Source: JAMXLO01 sp963819855 (GTDB taxonomy: Bacteria > Pseudomonadota > Alphaproteobacteria > Acetobacterales > Acetobacteraceae). From it: 64,000 nucleotides of DNA. Of this stretch, positions 19,116-28,327 are shown one piece after another. Made by a program: the position numbers and the translations under genes. Each line of letters opens with the position of its first letter. Position 1 is the first letter of the stretch. The stretch lies in contig CAWFYC010000015.1 in the NCBI GenBank assembly GCA_963819855.1, positions 173,301 through 237,300 of the forward strand. The letters run 5' to 3'. The notes beneath the pieces are model-generated. The model was not told the DNA's origin, did no database searches, and saw nothing but the letters and a program-made list of their open reading frames with translations.

Positions 19116-21050
19116 GTGATCGTCGTCAAGTTTCCTCGCGAACTGCGCGAAATCGAGCACACGCTGATTCCGCTGCGCGACGGCACGAACTTGGCCGCCC
19201 GTATCTGGCTGCCGGCCGACGCTGCGCAGCATCCGGTGCCCGCGATCCTCGAATATCTGCCGTACCGCAAGCGAACCGGTACCTATGAGCGCGACGCACT
19301 GACGCATCCCTATTTCGCGGGCCACGGCTATGCCGCCGTTCGTGTCGATATCCGCGGCAGCGGCGAATCGGATGGCCTGCTGTCGGACGAATACGCGCAA
19401 CAGGAGCAGGATGATGCGCTCGAGGTGATCGCCTGGCTGGCGGCGCAGCCCTGGTGCAGTGGCACCGTCGGCATGATGGGGATTTCGTGGGGCGGGTTCA
19501 ACGCGCTTCAGGTCGCCGCCCGCCGCCCGCCGGCGTTGAAGGCGATCATCACGGTCTGCTCGACCGACGACCGTTATCGCGACGATGTGCACTACATGGG
19601 CGGTGCGCCGCTCAGAGCCAACTTCGGATGGGCTTCGTTCCTGTTCGGCGCCATGTGTCACCCGCCCGATCCCGTGCTCGTCGGCGACCACTGGCGCACG
19701 ATGTGGCTGGAGCGTCTGAACAATCTGCGGCTGTTCATCGAGCCTTGGGTACGACACCAATGGCGCGACGCCTACTGGAAGCATGGCTCGGTATGTGAAG
19801 ATTATCGAGCGATCCAGTGTCCCGTTTACGCGGTCGGTGGCTGGACCGACGGTTATACCAATGCGATCCCGCGCCTGCTCGAGCATCTGACGGTGCCGCG
19901 CAAAGGTCTCATCGGGCCCTGGGCCCACGCCTATCCGCATGTCGCGCTTCCCGGCCCGCAGATCGGCTTTCTACAAGAGGCGTTGCGGTGGTGGGATCAC
20001 TGGCTGAAGGATATCGACACCGACATGATGGCCGAGCCCATGCTGCGAGCATGGATGACCGAAAGCGTGACGCCCGCGCCGTATCACGAGGAACTGCCAG
20101 GGCGGTGGATTGCCGAACCTTCGTGGCCGCCACCGAACGTGGTGGTGCATCGCCTGATCTTCAGCGATGACGGATTGCGGCCGGACGGCGCTCGCCTGAC
20201 GCCGCGAACCGTGTGCTCGCCGCAAACTGTGGGCAGGAACGCGGGAAGCTGGTGCCCGTTCGGCCGGTTTGCCGATCAGGCGGGCGACCAGCAGGAAGAC
20301 GACGCATGCTCGCTGGTGTTCGAGACGCTGCCGCTTGAAACGCGTATCGAGATGCTCGGAGCGCCGGTCGTCACACTCGACATCGCCGCCGACCGGCCGC
20401 TGGCGAACCTTGCGGTTCGGCTGTGTGATGTGCATTCCGACGGTGCGTCGCTCCGGGTCAGCTACGGAATCGCGAACCTCGCGCATCGCGACGGCGACGA
20501 GACTCCGGCGCCATTGGTGCCGGGACACCGCTATCGGGTGCGCATCCGGCTCAACGACGCGGGTGCAGCGATTCCCCCCGGACATAGGATCAGGGTGGCG
20601 TTGTCCACCGCCTACTGGCCGATGATCTGGCCGGCCCCGGAAAACGCGACAGTGACGTTGTTCGGCGGGTCGCTCGAATTGCCGCTGCGAGCACCGGATG
20701 CCGGGGACGCACTGCTCCCGCCGCTGCCCGAACCCGAGACCGCTTCACCCGAGCCGACCACGGAGGTCCGTCCAGGTGTGGTGCGGATCGACAGATTGGG
20801 ACTTGAACTCGGCACCGACAGCGGCTTCGGGTCCCACATCGATGAGCATGATCCGCTCAGCGCGGCTGTCGAAATGCGCCAGTCGCAGACGATTTCACGG
20901 GGGGCGTGGCGCACCCGAATCGAAACGCAGATGCGAATGTCCTGCACCCTTGACGCATTTTTGCTGCGGGCGGAGATGCGGGCATACGAGGGAGACGTGG
21001 AGGTCTGCCGTCGCGAGTGGGACCGCAGCGTTCCTCGACGTTTCATTTAG
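19116..21050 (+). CDS. CocE/NonD family hydrolase (S15 peptidase-like)
   Basis: A 644-residue alpha/beta hydrolase, cytoplasmic by lack of a signal peptide. Residues 1-300 are the catalytic domain: IEHTLIPLRDGTNLAARIWLP, VRVDIRGSGESDG, the nucleophile elbow GMMGISWGGFNA (Ser), and GPWAHAYPH carrying the likely His. The C-terminal part (about 380-640) is the jelly-roll domain typical of X-Pro dipeptidyl peptidase and cocaine esterase relatives. The start is a GTG 24 bases after the GMC gene, so the two are probably co-transcribed. The natural ester or amide substrate cannot be told from sequence. Confidence 0.88.
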   Translation: MIVVKFPRELREIEHTLIPLRDGTNLAARIWLPADAAQHPVPAILEYLPYRKRTGTYERDALTHPYFAGHGYAAVRVDIRGSGESDGLLSDEYAQQEQDDALEVIAWLAAQPWCSGTVGMMGISWGGFNALQVAARRPPALKAIITVCSTDDRYRDDVHYMGGAPLRANFGWASFLFGAMCHPPDPVLVGDHWRTMWLERLNNLRLFIEPWVRHQWRDAYWKHGSVCEDYRAIQCPVYAVGGWTDGYTNAIPRLLEHLTVPRKGLIGPWAHAYPHVALPGPQIGFLQEALRWWDHWLKDIDTDMMAEPMLRAWMTESVTPAPYHEELPGRWIAEPSWPPPNVVVHRLIFSDDGLRPDGARLTPRTVCSPQTVGRNAGSWCPFGRFADQAGDQQEDDACSLVFETLPLETRIEMLGAPVVTLDIAADRPLANLAVRLCDVHSDGASLRVSYGIANLAHRDGDETPAPLVPGHRYRVRIRLNDAGAAIPPGHRIRVALSTAYWPMIWPAPENATVTLFGGSLELPLRAPDAGDALLPPLPEPETASPEPTTEVRPGVVRIDRLGLELGTDSGFGSHIDEHDPLSAAVEMRQSQTISRGAWRTRIETQMRMSCTLDAFLLRAEMRAYEGDVEVCRREWDRSVPRRFI

Positions 21051-21062
21051 TCGGCATTGATT

Positions 21063-22160
21063 TCAGACCGTTTGCGCCTGACCGGTGCGAGCCGCCCGGG
21101 CAACCATGTCCAGCATCTGGTGGCGGGCGACGGCTGTGTCGAAACCTGGGTGAACCTGCTCGCCGCTCCGGATGGCTGCGCCGAGCTTCGCGTACAACTG
21201 CGCGACATTGTACGGCGATCCCTGAGGCACCCCATCCGGCACCCACCGATACTTTGCCGGTACGTGCATATCCACGAGGTCCTTGGCCGCTCCACGTGCG
21301 CCTTGCACAGTCAGTTCCTGACGTTGGGTCGACGCCCGCGTGGTGGCGGCCAGCACGAGATCGCCCTCCGAACCGTGGATCTCGAACAGGAATTCGTGCC
21401 CGCGGCTCATGCCGCCGCGCACCTGCGCCGATACAACCGTTCCGTTCCCGACGACCCCGCTGACGACAAGCTGGTCCGGCACGTCCTTCGCGATCAATTC
21501 GCCGGTGCCTTGCAGCGGAATCCGGTCGCGCTGACTGACGGCAAACGCCGACAGTTCGCGGAATTCGCCCAGGCAATAACACAGCGCATCGAGATTGTGT
21601 CCGCCGGTGATCGTCATCAGGTTGGCGCCGTTGGCAAAGTCCGCCTGATAGGCGCGATCAAGCGTGGCTCCCCAGTTCGCCGCATTCACGAACAGCGTTG
21701 CAGCGAGTGGCTTCCCGACGTAGCCCTCGGCGATCAGGTCCCTGACATAGTTGATCGACGGTGAGACCCGGCCTTGCAAACCGACGACATGCCGAACTCC
21801 TTTGCTCTCGGCAGCGTCGCACATCTGCCTTGCTTCCGCGGTATCGCGGCCGAGCGGCCATTCCGAATAGACGTGCTTGCCGGCGTCGATGGCGGCCATC
21901 ACCGGCGTGAAATGGTCCGGCACCTTGACGCAGACCGTGACCAGATCGACATCCGGATGCTGTGCGAGCCTTGCCGGGTCGGCAAACGCCAGCGGAACGC
22001 CGTAATGCTTCGCCGCGGCGTCCGCCGTTTCCTGGCGAGTGGTGCAGACGGCGACCACCTCGAAATCCGGCAACGCCTGTAGCGCCGGCATATGGGCAAT
22101 GGATGCGAACCCCCGGTCCGGGGTGACGCCGATCATGCCGACGCGAATTCTGCTTGCCAT
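21063..22160 (-). CDS. Gfo/Idh/MocA family oxidoreductase
   Basis: A 365-residue NAD(P)-dependent dehydrogenase of the glucose-fructose oxidoreductase/inositol dehydrogenase superfamily. The N-terminal Rossmann fold shows RVGMIGVTPDRGFASIAHMP and DFEVVAVCTTR; the catalytic-dyad region is SEWPLGRDTAEARQM (a usual EKP or EWP motif), with Asn and His in ITGGHNLDALCY further on. The substrate is probably a sugar or polyol, not identifiable here. It is convergent with the CocE gene (12-base gap) and follows the ABC-F gene on the same strand after 28 bases, so it may be the second gene of that unit. Confidence 0.88.
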   Translation of the reverse strand: MASRIRVGMIGVTPDRGFASIAHMPALQALPDFEVVAVCTTRQETADAAAKHYGVPLAFADPARLAQHPDVDLVTVCVKVPDHFTPVMAAIDAGKHVYSEWPLGRDTAEARQMCDAAESKGVRHVVGLQGRVSPSINYVRDLIAEGYVGKPLAATLFVNAANWGATLDRAYQADFANGANLMTITGGHNLDALCYCLGEFRELSAFAVSQRDRIPLQGTGELIAKDVPDQLVVSGVVGNGTVVSAQVRGGMSRGHEFLFEIHGSEGDLVLAATTRASTQRQELTVQGARGAAKDLVDMHVPAKYRWVPDGVPQGSPYNVAQLYAKLGAAIRSGEQVHPGFDTAVARHQMLDMVARAARTGQAQTV

Positions 22161-22188
22161 GGCGTTGATATTCTCCCCAAAGCGCCGA

Positions 22189-23997
22189 TCAGCCCTCGAT
22201 CTCCTCGCGCAGCATCTCGAGCGTGAGCCATCGCTCTTCCGCCTCTGCCAGGGAATCCTGCGCGACGCGCAGCGTCTGCGTCATGCTAGCAAACCGCGCG
22301 GGATCGCGTGCATACAGATCGGGGTCGGCCAACAGCGAGCTCAAATCGGCGGCTTCCGTCTGCAGCGCTGCGATGCGGGACGGCAATGTCTCGAGCGCAT
22401 GTCGGTCCTTGAACGTCATCCGGCGCGGCTGGGTCGCTCGCTGTGGCCGCGCCTTCGCCGTCGGCCGTGGTCGAGGCGCGGCGGGAACCAGATCCGCCGG
22501 CCGCGAGCCGCGCTGCGCAAGCATGTCGCTGTAGCCGCCGGCATACTCGATCCATCGCCCGCTGCCTTCGGCTGCGATCACCGAAGTCACCACGCGATCG
22601 AGGAAGTCGCGGTCGTGGCTGACCAGCAGCACGGTCCCCGGATACTCGGCCAGCCGTTCCTGGAGCAGGTCGAGTGTCTCCAGGTCCAGGTCATTGGTCG
22701 GTTCATCGAGGACCAACAGGTTGGATGGGTGGGCAAAGGCACGCGCCAGGGTCAGACGGCCGCGCTCTCCGCCGGACAGCACGCCGACAGGGGTGTTGGC
22801 CTGCCCCGGTTCGAACAGAAAATCCCGCATGTAGCCGACGACGTGACGGCGCTGGCCGCCCACCACCACTGTGTCACCGTGTCCACCAGTCAGCGCCTGG
22901 GCGAGGGTCTGCGCCGGGTCGAGTGTTTCCCGCCCCTGGTCGAGCGTCACCTGCTCCAGATTGGTGCCGAGCCGCACCTCGCCCGCATCGGGTACAAGCG
23001 CGCCGGTGAGCAGCTTCAGCAGCGTCGTCTTGCCGACCCCGTTAGGTCCCACAATGCCGACCCGATCGCCGCGCATAATGCGGGTGGTCACCTCCCGCAC
23101 CAGGGTGTGGTCGCCGAACGACTTCGTCACGGTTTTCGCAACGATGACCAGACGTCCGGCCAGATCCGCCTGTGCCGCTTCCAGCCGCACCGTGCCCTGC
23201 CGGGCGCGCTGCTGCTTCCGTCGCTCGCGCAGTGCATGCAGGTTCGCCAGCCGCTTCTGGTTGCGCTTGCGCCGCGCGGTGACGCCGTAGCGCAGCCAGT
23301 CCTCTTCCATCGCGATCTTGCGACCGAGCTTGTGGCGCTCGCTCTCCTCCTGCTCCAGCACGTCGTCGCGCCAGGCCTCGAAGGCGCCGAAGCCGCGCTC
23401 CAGCGTGCGGGTGATGCCGTTGTCGAGCCATACTGTGGCACGGGACATGCGCTCCAGCAGGCGACGATCGTGGCTGATCAGCACGATGCCGGAGCGCATG
23501 GCGGCCATCTCGCGTTCCAGCCACTCGATGCCAGGCAGGTCCAGGTGGTTGGTCGGCTCGTCGAGCAACAAAATGTCGGGCGAAGGCGCCAGCACGCGGG
23601 CCAGCGCGGCACGACGCGCCTCACCGCCGGACAGAGTGGCGGGAGGTTCGTCGCCGGTAAGGCCGAGTTGCTCCAGCAGATAGCGCGAGCGGTGCCGGTC
23701 CGCGTCCGCGTCGCCGACCAGGCCCGCCTCGACATAGGCCAGCGTGGTTGCGAACCCGGACAGGTCCGGCTCCTGGGGCAGATAGCGGATCGTGGCGCCG
23801 GGTTGGGCGAACCGGCGGCCACCGTCCGGCTGCATCAGGCCGGCCGCGATGCGCAGCAAGGTGGATTTGCCGGAGCCGTTGCGTCCGACCAGACACAGCC
23901 GATCCCCGCCGGCGACCGATAAACCGGCGCCGGTCAGCACCGGCGAGGTGCCGAAGCTGAGGCTGATGTCCTGTAGCAGAAGCAAGGGTGGCGGCAT
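22189..23997 (-). CDS. ABC-F family ATPase (Uup-like)
   Basis: A 602-residue soluble protein with two ATP-binding cassettes and no membrane segment, the ABC-F layout of ribosome-associated factors. Cassette one has GRNGSGKSTLLRI and LSGGEARRAALARVL followed by LLLDEPTNHLDLPG; cassette two has GPNGVGKTTLLKLL and LSGGERGRLTLARAF followed by LVLDEPTNDLDLETL. The linker near residues 220-270 is basic (RRKRNQKRLANLHALRERRK). A C-terminal charged coiled coil with a DNA-binding-like region, SRIAALQTEAADLSSLLADP, matches Uup more than EttA. Confidence 0.9.
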   Translation of the reverse strand: MPPPLLLLQDISLSFGTSPVLTGAGLSVAGGDRLCLVGRNGSGKSTLLRIAAGLMQPDGGRRFAQPGATIRYLPQEPDLSGFATTLAYVEAGLVGDADADRHRSRYLLEQLGLTGDEPPATLSGGEARRAALARVLAPSPDILLLDEPTNHLDLPGIEWLEREMAAMRSGIVLISHDRRLLERMSRATVWLDNGITRTLERGFGAFEAWRDDVLEQEESERHKLGRKIAMEEDWLRYGVTARRKRNQKRLANLHALRERRKQQRARQGTVRLEAAQADLAGRLVIVAKTVTKSFGDHTLVREVTTRIMRGDRVGIVGPNGVGKTTLLKLLTGALVPDAGEVRLGTNLEQVTLDQGRETLDPAQTLAQALTGGHGDTVVVGGQRRHVVGYMRDFLFEPGQANTPVGVLSGGERGRLTLARAFAHPSNLLVLDEPTNDLDLETLDLLQERLAEYPGTVLLVSHDRDFLDRVVTSVIAAEGSGRWIEYAGGYSDMLAQRGSRPADLVPAAPRPRPTAKARPQRATQPRRMTFKDRHALETLPSRIAALQTEAADLSSLLADPDLYARDPARFASMTQTLRVAQDSLAEAEERWLTLEMLREEIEG

Positions 23998-24349
23998 GGG
24001 GAGAGTCTATCAGGTTCAGTCCGTGCGACCGAAGCAGCGCTCGGCATTGCTGCAGCCAGATCAGTACCGCGGGTCGCATCGCAAGAATTTCAACCACAGA
24101 TGCACGCTGATGCACGCAGATGAGGCCGGGGCCAACCTACTAAGGGAAGGCCAACCGCGACCGCGTTGTCCACGGTCCTTGCCTCCGCTTTCATCTGCGT
24201 GCATCAGCGTGCATCTGCGGTTGATATTGCTTACTTACTTGACCATGACCGGTATCAAGGGCTGAGCGCGTTGGTGACATGGGCGGGTAATGCTGTATGG
24301 TCTCGGGCACCGCGTGGCCGCCACGCCGAAGCAACCTCAAGAGGCAGAC
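23998..24349. repeat. Intergenic region with a 34-base inverted repeat
   Basis: Between the divergent ABC-F and aminotransferase genes lies an inverted repeat, 24090-24123 against 24192-24225, matching at 33 of 34 positions. Its unit is internally periodic (gatgcacgctgatgcacgca), like the dispersed cacagatg-type repeats known from many bacterial genomes. The rest of the region shows no coding frame. Confidence 0.8.
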
Positions 24350-25732
24350 ATGTCGCTCACCAACGCCCCCGATCCCGCAGTGCGCCAGGCCGTGGTGCAG
24401 CAGGATCTCGACACCGTCCTGCACCCGATCGTGCAGCACAAGGTGCTCGAGACCAAACAGATGGTTGTCGCTGGCGCCCAGGGCTCGACGGTGTTCGATG
24501 CCGACGGGACCAGCTACCTCGATGCCATGGCAGGGCTGTGGTGCGTCAACATCGGCTATGGCCGGGTCGAGCTGGCCGAGGTGGCGGCGGAACAGATCCG
24601 GCAACTTTCTTACTTCCCGCACACCGCGATGAACGCTCCGGCCGCGGCGCTGGCCGGAAAGATCAACGGATTGATGGGTGGCGGCTATCACACCTACTTC
24701 GTCAATTCCGGCTCCGAGGCAAATGAGGCCGGATTCAAGATCGCCCGGCAGTACATGAAGCATGAGTACCCCGAGCACTATCGCTTCAAGACGATCAGCC
24801 GGTACTTTGCCTATCACGGCACCACGCTCGCCACGCTGGATGCCGGAGGAATGGGTGAGCGCAAGGCAAAGTTCGAGCCGTTCTCGGGGGATTTCGTGCA
24901 TGTTGCTCATCCGTATTGCTATCGCTGCCCATTCGGCCTGACCTATCCAAGCTGCGGTCTGGCCTGCGTGAAGAACATGGAGACCACTATCCTCGGCGAA
25001 GGGCCGGAAACCGTGGCCGAGGTACTCGTCGAGCCGATCATGAGCGGCGTCGGAGTCGCGGTGCCGCCCGACGAATACCTGCCGGAAGTCGAGAGCCTGT
25101 GCCGGAAATACGGTATCCTTCTGCACGTCGACGAAGTGATCAACGGCTTCGGCCGCACCGGCAAGATGTTCGCCCACCAGCATTACGGCGTCTCGCCCGA
25201 CATCATCGCGATCGCCAAGGGAATCTCGAGCGCCTATCTGCCGATCGCGGCGACCGTGGTGAAGAATGGCGTGTTCGAAAGCTTCTACGGAGAGGCCTCG
25301 GAAAATCGCCAGGTCGCGCAGGTGAACACCTACGGCGGCCACCCGGTCTCTGCCGCCGTCGCGGTGCGCAACATCGAGATCATGGAGGGCGAACGGCTGG
25401 TCGAGCGGTCGGCCGAAATCGGCGCCTATCTGCTCGACGGGCTGCGTACCCTGACGCGGCACAAGGTGGTCGGCGACGTGCGCGGCAAGGGCCTGCTGCT
25501 GGGCCTGGAACTGGTGAAGGACCGAACCACCAAGGAACCCGTCGGCGCGGAACAGATTTCGGCGGTCGTCGACTTCTGCCGCGACAACGGGCTGTTGGTC
25601 GGACGCGCCGGAGGCGGTCGTCGTTATGGCAACACGATCACGCTGTCGCCGCCATTGGTGATCACGCGCGCCGAATGCGATCGGATCGTGGAAACCCTGG
25701 ATCGGGCGCTGGCGTCACTCAAGCCGGACTGA
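24350..25732 (+). CDS. Class III aminotransferase (omega-amino acid:pyruvate type)
   Basis: A 460-residue PLP enzyme that moves an omega-amino group to a keto acid such as pyruvate. The start MSLTNAPDPA is preceded by AAGAGGCAGAC, a good ribosome binding site, so the in-frame Met 20 codons upstream is rejected. Marks are GSEANEAGFKIARQY (phosphate loop), ISRYFAYHGTTLATL, the aspartate in LLHVDEVINGFGRTG and the PLP lysine in IIAIAKGISSAYLP. Closest in character to taurine-pyruvate or putrescine/beta-alanine transaminases; an unusual cysteine-bearing loop, YCYRCPFGLTYPSCGLACV, near 190-210 is seen in that subgroup. Monocistronic as far as can be seen. Confidence 0.9.
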   Translation: MSLTNAPDPAVRQAVVQQDLDTVLHPIVQHKVLETKQMVVAGAQGSTVFDADGTSYLDAMAGLWCVNIGYGRVELAEVAAEQIRQLSYFPHTAMNAPAAALAGKINGLMGGGYHTYFVNSGSEANEAGFKIARQYMKHEYPEHYRFKTISRYFAYHGTTLATLDAGGMGERKAKFEPFSGDFVHVAHPYCYRCPFGLTYPSCGLACVKNMETTILGEGPETVAEVLVEPIMSGVGVAVPPDEYLPEVESLCRKYGILLHVDEVINGFGRTGKMFAHQHYGVSPDIIAIAKGISSAYLPIAATVVKNGVFESFYGEASENRQVAQVNTYGGHPVSAAVAVRNIEIMEGERLVERSAEIGAYLLDGLRTLTRHKVVGDVRGKGLLLGLELVKDRTTKEPVGAEQISAVVDFCRDNGLLVGRAGGGRRYGNTITLSPPLVITRAECDRIVETLDRALASLKPD

Positions 25733-25862
25733 ATGCCACGCCAAGTCGCGCAGCCGATATGAACAAACTCAGGCCGGGTGAGTGTTGGAGGCGGTTTGCG
25801 TCCGATAACGGAGTAGCTTAGATCTACTGAACGCGATCGAATACAGGTAGAGGGGATCCGTC

Positions 25863-26123
25863 ATGCGCGAAGTATGCCTCGTTGCCGTGATTGCGATGCT
25901 GGCCAGTGGTTCGGTTCTTGCCCAGCCCGCGACCGGGACCGGCGCCACGGCGCAGCCCCGGCGCTCCTACGGACCTCCGATCGATCATGGACCTTTCACC
26001 CCTGAGGCGAACGCGGCCTTCCAGGGGGGCGGCATGATCCTGCAGGGCGCACCCGGCGCGCCGGCCCCGAGGCCCGAACCCACGCCGCCTGGGCAGACAC
26101 CGCGGAACATGGTCCCGCCCTAA
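25863..26123 (+). CDS. Small secreted proline-rich protein of unknown function
   Basis: 86 residues with a clear signal peptide (MREVCLVAVIAMLASGSVLA, cleavage after VLAQ or nearby) and a mature part rich in Pro, Gly and Ala, PRRSYGPPIDHGPFTPEANA. A GAGGGGATCC sequence just before the ATG serves as ribosome binding site. No family recognised. It stands alone between the aminotransferase and the ABC exporter genes, and is most likely periplasmic or surface-exposed. Confidence 0.7.
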   Translation: MREVCLVAVIAMLASGSVLAQPATGTGATAQPRRSYGPPIDHGPFTPEANAAFQGGGMILQGAPGAPAPRPEPTPPGQTPRNMVPP

Positions 26124-26431
26124 TAGCGCGGCGGTCTGAGCCGCATGCCGCGTCCGCGTTTTTTGCGGGTCGCAGGACTGGAAGATTGGACCGCTAATTT
26201 CAATAGTGGCCTCCAGCGATCTGGATTGCCTCGATTACCGCGATTCTCGAAAAGTGGCCGGCGGGCGGTGAACCAATATAGTCGGACGAATCGTTCGGTG
26301 CCATACCGAAGAGTGTAGCGTCGACATCAACGCTTGGTTGGTGTGGCAGGGCGACCCTGTTCGTTGACGGATACACGCCCGAGCATTACCCATCCCACCC
26401 CGCGTGGCCACGTCAACGCGGAAAACGGAGT
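26124..26431. other. Intergenic region before the ABC exporter gene
   Basis: About 300 bases with no supported coding frame. Local AT content is higher than in the flanking genes (for example aatttcaatagtgg near 26195 and accaatatagtcgg near 26270), consistent with promoter function. I see no strong hairpin, operator or RNA gene. Confidence 0.4.
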
Positions 26432-28306
26432 ATGTCCCGCGCGATGCTGCGTCGCTTCGAAGCCCTGCTGAACCCGACCGCCCGCTCGCCGGAACCACCG
26501 CCGACCGAGGGGCTGTGGCCGTTCTACTGGCAGTTCATCCGCCAGGTCCGTCCGCTCGTCGTCGCCCTGTTCGGGTTCGGCGGGCTGATCGCGATGCTCG
26601 ACGTGACCATCCCCGCCTTCATCGGCCGCATCGTCGGCCTGGTCTCCTCACACACCCCAGAGGCGCTGCTGCGCGAGACCTGGCCGCAGTTGGCGACCAT
26701 GGCCGGCGTCCTGCTGCTGGTGCGGCCGCTGGTGTTCATGGGCCACGTGGTGCTGATCAACCAGGTCGTTAACCCCGGCCTGTCGAACATGGTCCGCTGG
26801 CAGAACCACTGGCATGTCGTGCGGCAGAGCTGGACGTTCTTCCAGAACGATTTCGCCGGGCGCATCGCTAACCGGGTGTTGCAGACCGGCCCGTCGCTCC
26901 GCGAGAGCCTGGTGATGTCGTTCGACGCCGCCTGGTACATCGTGGTCTACGGCAGCAGCGCGCTGGTGCTGCTCGCCTCGGTCGACTGGCGCCTGACGCC
27001 GCCGATCCTGCTGTGGTTCTGCGGCTACGCCGGTCTGCTGAGCTATTTCGTGCCGCGGCTGCGCGAACGCTCGCGCGCGGTCTCCGAGATGCGCTCGAAT
27101 CTGACCGGGCGCGTGGTGGACAGCTACACCAACATCCTGACGGTGAAGCTGTTCTCGCGCGCTCGCGACGAGGACGCGTTCGTGCGCGAGTCGATCGACC
27201 TGCACACCGACGCCTTCCGCAACCAGACTCGGATGACCACCGGCTATGTCGTGATGCTGTCGCTGATGAACGCGACGTTGATCGTGTCCACCGCGACGCT
27301 GGCGATCTGGCAGTGGAGCAGCGGCCGCATCTCGGTCGGTTCGGTGGCGATGGTGCTGCCGCTGTCCTGGCAGATCACCAACATGGCGGGCTGGGTGGCG
27401 CGCAGCGTCACCTCGATCTTCGAGAACATCGGCACCGTGCAGGACGGCATGCGCTCGATCGCCGTCGAGCGGCAGATGCCGGATCCGCCGGACGCGCGCG
27501 AACTGCGGGTGACGCGTGGTGAGATCAGGTTCGAGAACCTGCATTTCGACTATGGGCGCGTACCGTACCCGGGACGGGGCGGCGTGTTGCACGGCATCGA
27601 CCTGCGGATCGCGCCGGGCGAACGCGTCGGGCTGGTTGGGCCGTCAGGTGCCGGCAAGTCCACGCTGGTCAATCTGCTGCTGCATTTCTATGACCCCGAG
27701 CGCGGCCGCATCCTGATCGACGGGCAGGACATCGCCACCGTGACGCAGGAGAGCCTGCGCACGCAGATCGCCATGGTGACGCAGGACACCTCGCTGCTGC
27801 ACCGCTCGATCAGCGAGAACATCCGCTACGGCCGGCCGCAGGCGACGCAGGCGATGATCGAGGATGCCGCGCGGCGCGCCGAAGCGCACACGTTCATCGT
27901 CGGGCTGGAGGACTGGCACGGCAGGCACGGCTACGACGCGCATGTCGGCGAGCGCGGCGTGAAGCTGTCAGGCGGGCAGCGGCAACGTGTGGCGCTGGCG
28001 CGGGTGATCCTGAAGGACGCGCCGATCCTGGTGCTGGACGAGGCGACCTCGGCGCTGGATTCGGAGGTCGAGGCGGCGATCCAGAGCCAGCTCGACGGGC
28101 TGATGGATGGCCGCACGGTGATCGCGATTGCGCACCGCCTGTCGACGATCGCGCGGATGGACCGCCTGGTGGTGCTGGATCATGGGCGGATCGTCGAGGC
28201 CGGCACCCATGCCGAGCTGCTGGCGCACAATGGCACCTATGCGCGGCTGTGGCGCCGGCAGTCGGGCGGGTTCACGCCCGAACTGCTGGATGCCGTGGCG
28301 AAGTGA
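26432..28306 (+). CDS. ABC transporter, fused permease and ATPase (type I exporter)
   Basis: A 624-residue half-transporter that should work as a dimer in the inner membrane. Residues of about 40-330 carry six membrane helices (for example VVALFGFGGLIAMLDVTIPA and MAGVLLLVRPLVFMGHVVLI). The nucleotide-binding domain has GPSGAGKSTLVNLLL, LSGGQRQRVALARV and ILVLDEATSALDSEV. The layout is that of MsbA/lipid or multidrug exporters; the substrate cannot be told. A GGAG lies 5 bases before the ATG. Convergent with the PspA-like gene. Confidence 0.9.
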   Translation: MSRAMLRRFEALLNPTARSPEPPPTEGLWPFYWQFIRQVRPLVVALFGFGGLIAMLDVTIPAFIGRIVGLVSSHTPEALLRETWPQLATMAGVLLLVRPLVFMGHVVLINQVVNPGLSNMVRWQNHWHVVRQSWTFFQNDFAGRIANRVLQTGPSLRESLVMSFDAAWYIVVYGSSALVLLASVDWRLTPPILLWFCGYAGLLSYFVPRLRERSRAVSEMRSNLTGRVVDSYTNILTVKLFSRARDEDAFVRESIDLHTDAFRNQTRMTTGYVVMLSLMNATLIVSTATLAIWQWSSGRISVGSVAMVLPLSWQITNMAGWVARSVTSIFENIGTVQDGMRSIAVERQMPDPPDARELRVTRGEIRFENLHFDYGRVPYPGRGGVLHGIDLRIAPGERVGLVGPSGAGKSTLVNLLLHFYDPERGRILIDGQDIATVTQESLRTQIAMVTQDTSLLHRSISENIRYGRPQATQAMIEDAARRAEAHTFIVGLEDWHGRHGYDAHVGERGVKLSGGQRQRVALARVILKDAPILVLDEATSALDSEVEAAIQSQLDGLMDGRTVIAIAHRLSTIARMDRLVVLDHGRIVEAGTHAELLAHNGTYARLWRRQSGGFTPELLDAVAK

Positions 28307-28327
28307 CGCCCGGGCCGGGCGAACTTG

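Noticed and set aside
17745..19940. 731-codon open frame on the minus strand across the GMC and CocE genes
   Set aside because: Antisense to two well-conserved genes; composition and lack of any motif or ribosome binding site show it is a high-GC shadow frame.
22039..23922. 627-codon plus-strand open frame opposite the ABC-F gene
   Set aside because: Antisense shadow of the ABC-F gene with its two complete ATP cassettes; no recognisable domain of its own.
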